Assembly: GCA_013433145.1 (NCBI GenBank)
Contig: CM024172.1
Span: 12,114,053-12,178,052 of the forward strand
DNA: 64,000 nt
Direction of reading: 5' to 3'
Source: Ascaris suum
Lineage: Eukaryota > Nematoda > Chromadorea > Rhabditida > Ascarididae
Positions 60,001-64,000 of this stretch are shown here, in pieces. The position numbers and the translations under genes are program-made. The notes beneath the pieces are model-generated. The model made no database searches, was not told where the DNA came from, and worked only from the letters and a program-made list of their open reading frames with translations. How positions within the stretch are numbered: the first letter of the stretch is position 1; each line of letters opens with the position of its first letter.

Positions 60001-63000
60001 GCTGAACGTTTATGTTGGTGGATTTCACTTTTTCATGCGCTAATATCGGATTATTGTTGCGCTCAAAATGCTAAATTTTTCTCGAGAAACAAACTATTGC
60101 AGCACTGAATAAATGACTCAAGTCTTCCGAAAATTTGTTTTCTCCAATAATTGCGACAAATTGCGAAAACTGAATAGAATGAACGCTGAATTTATTCTAT
60201 ACTGTAACTGAACGTTGTATCCATGTATTCCTCGGAATGTTCTTTTGTGCTGGAAGTTTTCCTACGTACCATTACCTAGGTACTATATGACCAGTTTAAA
60301 TGAAGACAGTTACCACAGATTTCAATAAACCACACACGGACACATATGACATTCGAAGTGGAACATAATAATAACAATAACGTCTATTTTACCTCATTTC
60401 TATGCATGTCTGTAGGTATGGATGTGTTCCACTGATAGCGCCTAATTGCAGGGCGTCAGCAGAGTCTTTATTAATGAGAAGGAAACCGACACCCATAAGA
60501 ATGAGTACAACAACGGTCATTCCCACTGATAGAAGTAATAGTACACGACGACCAAATCTTTCGACTAACGCCAGAGGAATAAACGTACCGAAAAAATTCG
60601 CACCTGAAATACTGCGGTATCGAATAACGTTTATGAAGCATTCTAACATAGATCTATTATATAAGACAGATAAAGATCGAAGTTTTGCATCTTTCTATTC
60701 AAAAATTTAATAAGAATAATAAATTTGACCAACAAAGAAGTGGGAAATTGTTCGACAAAATATAATCTAACTTCAATGGATTTTATATGCAACAATATGG
60801 TCTTAATATCGGCATTGAAGTGATGGAACCTGACGCGCAATTAGATGGAAGAAGAGCATCAATTTACGTATATACGCATTATACGATTGGAACTTCAGTT
60901 TAACTATGCGTGCTTATGTGCTTTCTCAAGTGGAATGGCATGCTATTTCACTTTAGCTGATACGTATATTCAAAATTATGGGCAAATTTCTAGAACTCTT
61001 AAAGCATTTAAAAAGTTGTGCCGCAAAGGCACTCGAGTGAGTTATTGAGCTGCTAGAGGCATCGAGTTGAAAGTCATCTCAACGCAGCAACTCATGAAAC
61101 CATCAGGTTTGACTTTTTTGCCATGGCGAATCGTTTCAGTAAATTGGTGTCCGCTGCTTCTATGGATGCGCAGATCTTACATGTTCTCTCAGTGATATTC
61201 CGTCCTTGTTTTTTCACACTGGAATTTTTCCTTCCCGTATTGTTTATCATCGTTGTTTTTCAGCAGCATGAACGCTCAGCAATGTCCTCACAATGTATTC
61301 GCATTTTTTCGTTAACGCAACAGCATAAAGCTACCTACCTTCTTTAGCTATCTCAGTCATGCTTTATGGTGTTTTTATATTTACTCCTTCGTTACGTCAC
61401 TTTTTACTGTCGTTCGAAAGTACATTAAGGTTTAATTTCCCAAATTTGAGATGTTGGGCGATCGCAGAGCTGAGGAGTGTTCCTCGAGAGTTGGAAGCAA
61501 ACATGGGACGAACCAGCCAGGAGTTGTTGAAGATTGGACGAGAATAAAAGGGGACGCAGATGGACAAGTCCACTTCAGATCAAACCAGTTTGCTTATTGA
61601 ACAGTTTTATATATCGTCCACTGCTGGATATCTTGAGCAGTTTCGAGTGCAACAGAAAAGTTGAAAGAGTAAATAAGGAGACATTGACTGCCCGAGAAAA
61701 GAATTCGCCAACAGAATTCGTGCCCCACAAGCTAGGCAACGGTGGTTTTATATTTTCCAAATAACCTAGCAGTCGGCACGTCAGTACCGCAATCAGACGA
61801 TTTTCTTATGGAAATACATCTCGTTTCTTTTGGAAATACGTGTGTTGGTTTTCGTTATATCGAGCCCTGCCATAAATGATAGAGGCATTGCATTCGTGAG
61901 GCATCTTCATAGCACTTATAGTACGTATATCGTTTAGGTCGCATGACGTGCCTCCGAATCACTGTAGTATACGTCTGACAGGTATAATACCTCTGACATT
62001 TCTGTGGCTCAATCAAATAAAAAAGTCGAATTTACTAAGGCACACTTGAAATCCCGAGTGATATCCATATTGTTATGTGCTTGTCTTTAATTCCGGCTGA
62101 TTGAATAATATGTCCCGTATAGTACCTGAAACAATGGAATATTTATTAGCGAACATTTGCGTTTGAATAACTTCGGAGATCAACTTGAACGATGCTCCAA
62201 TTAGGTGTGCATATGAGGCTTTTTCATCGGACGTTTAATCTTACTTGCTAAAGGAACAAGACGATGCAATCAGATAGATAAGTACGATCTTGTGTATATT
62301 TGTCCAAAAAATTCGCTTTTATAAAAATACAGCCTTGGAAAATGCTTCGATGCAAATTTCGTGATGTTTTTGAAAAGGTCATTCTGTTAAAACAAGGAAG
62401 GAAGTATATTATGGCAAAAAGAAACTGATTGCAGAATTCACGTTTCACAAATTACACGTTAGATACACAACAAATGTGATATACTCGAGCAAACATGAAA
62501 TAAAGCCACAGCGAAACCAATATAAGCATTTTTAAACGCATGGATGCAATCATGACTATACAGCACTGAAATCAGAAAGAGGGACTTCGCCGATTTTCCC
62601 TGCATCATTAAAAAGTACGACTGAACTGTAATAATCAGTACCATATCTCACGAGCACAGTCTGTAAAATCTTCTGCTGCCTAACTGATATAAATAAACCC
62701 AGACATCTTACTGTAACAACATTCTACCGTTTTTTTAGAAAACGAGTTTTTTTCAGTTTCCAGTAGCATTTGCATTGCAGTAATTAATTTCCTCCCACTT
62801 ATTTGGGCAGATAAAGAAAAGATGACACCGAGAATTTGTTGTTTAAATTTCTTCACAAAAGTCTTCGTAGCGAGAATTCCGCTTACAGATCTTCGGAAAT
62901 TTTATCAATTGCTTTCTTCATTCGATGCGCTGAGCGGTTAAACTTTCAACACGCCTATGAGTGGTAATAATGATATTGAAGAGAGAAAACATGTGCTGCA

Positions 63001-63114
63001 CTCACATAATAGTATTGACACCAGCGAGTTGTTGGAATAATTGAATAAGACATCCAATCGTTAGAGCTTTGAGAACGTGAGGAGTTGTGACCATTCGCCA
63101 TAGTACAAACGAAT
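57056..63114 (-). CDS. hmit-1: SLC2A13/HMIT-type H+/myo-inositol cotransporter, 3' part, 7 exons
   Basis: Major-facilitator sugar/polyol transporter. Exons 5' to 3': 63114-63006, 62125-62046, 60603-60393, 59603-59535, 59226-59057, 58142-57990, 57270-57056; all phases agree, giving about 334 C-terminal residues of a family of about 600-650. Visible: [14 protein letters not shown] (helix 7), VERFGRR (loop 8-9), helices rich in V/L/I, then a cysteine-rich extracellular loop ([15 protein letters not shown] and further Cys) that is the hallmark separating HMIT from ordinary GLUTs, [11 protein letters not shown] (helix 10 region), [11 protein letters not shown] and [10 protein letters not shown]. 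The tail is basic ([12 protein letters not shown]). Its first exon here begins in mid-codon, so the N-terminal helices lie beyond position 64000. The exon ending at 62046 uses a weak GTGTGC donor. Confidence 0.92.
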
Positions 63115-64000
63115 CTGAATAAAGTTTTTCGAATTTCGCAAAATTTCAACGATTTTTCTAATTTTACAGGATAAATATAACTCAAAGTGATCGGGGAGCG
63201 CAATACTCTATCGCAATATCATTAGAAACGTACTGCCATTAAATTCGCATTATTCAGTTCAAGTCGAAAAAAAAATGCAGAAAAGATTGATTGTCGTCGA
63301 ATAGTCCCTTTTTATGATTGCTTGGTTGCTATCATCGAATGGTTATGGCAAAAAAATAGTGTTAACATTTAGGAGATCGAAAAGTCGTTAGTTCAGCTGC
63401 ATTTCGGAAGCTAGTATAAGAAAGAAACAGAAATCATTAATACGAACGAAGTGAGGGTTTTATGAGCTCCATAAATGGAAGCTTAATTAGGCCTTTGTCC
63501 CTTCATACTTAGAGCTGGAGTGAAGTGCATGCAGTGCCTCTCAAATCGACCATGCGGCCATAGATGCATTTAAGATGCAAACTGAGATTTTACCAGGGCT
63601 AAACAGTATGATGTGAACAGGAAAAGAATTTAAGTGTGAAATAAAGCGATGAGTAGAACAGTAGAATAGTAGTAGAGATACGCCAAAAGGTGACGTTAAT
63701 ATGATGCTATTTACAACTTCGAATTTTTATGAACAAATGAACGAAGCTAAAGTGGCCTTCCATTAAAAAAAACGAAAGTGCACTATCTGTTTCGAACGTT
63801 AGCCATCGGCACAAGAAAGGCAAATGACATCAAAAGTATGAGAATGATGGAATGTCTTTGGGAGCTTCGTAAAATGGGTTCATTATTTTATGGGTCCTCA
63901 GCGTTCATGATGCCGTATATTTTAGTCGGTATTTCTCCCATGAGTGCATCGAAAAAAGTGGCTTCTATGCGAGATGACAGAGGTCGTATTTGCCTTTACG
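63115..64000. other. probable intron of the HMIT gene
   Basis: The next upstream exon should encode the helix 6-7 linker with a PESPRW-type motif. I do not find it on the minus strand here, so this stretch is probably intron running off the edge. Confidence 0.5.

Noticed and set aside
63754..64000. Plus-strand open frame running off the right edge (includes MECLWELRKMGSLFYGSS)
   Set aside because: No recognisable family and no acceptor that fits; the HMIT gene runs on the other strand here. Left out as probable chance, though only its first 80 codons are visible.

Overview
The window looks like nuclear DNA of a nematode. It is AT-rich, carries long (TA)n tracts and homopolymer G/C tracts, and its genes are split into short exons by introns of about 0.05 to 4.6 kb. 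The three recognisable proteins resemble nematode family members, and a near-complete copy of the nematode spliced leader SL1 sits in intergenic DNA at 47123-47143. Long introns and low gene density suggest a parasitic clade III (spirurid/ascarid-type) worm; that placement is inference.

Three protein genes were reassembled exon by exon, with all intron phases agreeing. (1) 17507-29541, plus strand: a FICD/FIC-1 ER AMP-transferase, 10 exons, 475 aa, complete. (2) 33083-45296, minus strand: a CD98hc/4F2hc-type amino-acid-transporter heavy chain (C. elegans ATGP type), 10 exons, 610 aa, complete. (3) 57056-63114, minus strand: the 3' part (7 exons, about 334 aa) of an SLC2A13/HMIT-type proton/myo-inositol transporter whose 5' exons lie beyond the right edge. 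Genes 1 and 2 are tail to tail; genes 2 and 3 point the same way, with a possible damaged seven-transmembrane receptor gene at 55.1-55.8 kb between them.

The left 17 kb has no confident protein gene. It holds a 48-bp-type tandem repeat (3.7-4.0 kb), remnants that read like decayed coding sequence (4.6-6.5 kb), a dispersed repeat with copies at 8.0-8.4 and 14.6-15.1 kb, and a pair of related GC-centred palindromes (12.1 and 12.4 kb).

The most interesting unexplained locus is at 8.8-11.1 kb. A textbook TATA box and initiator precede a GC-rich, apparently non-coding first exon with a good splice donor. The following intron contains two related long hairpins sharing a GCGGCGG terminal loop. The 3' arm of the first contains TGAGATCA, the seed of the bantam/miR-58 family. 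I read this as a possible microRNA-type or structured non-coding RNA host gene.

The other standouts are the SL1 copy at 47.1 kb, which is not followed by a splice donor and so looks like a retroposed trans-spliced mRNA end, and a GC-AG intron in the FICD gene with a possible in-frame cassette exon.
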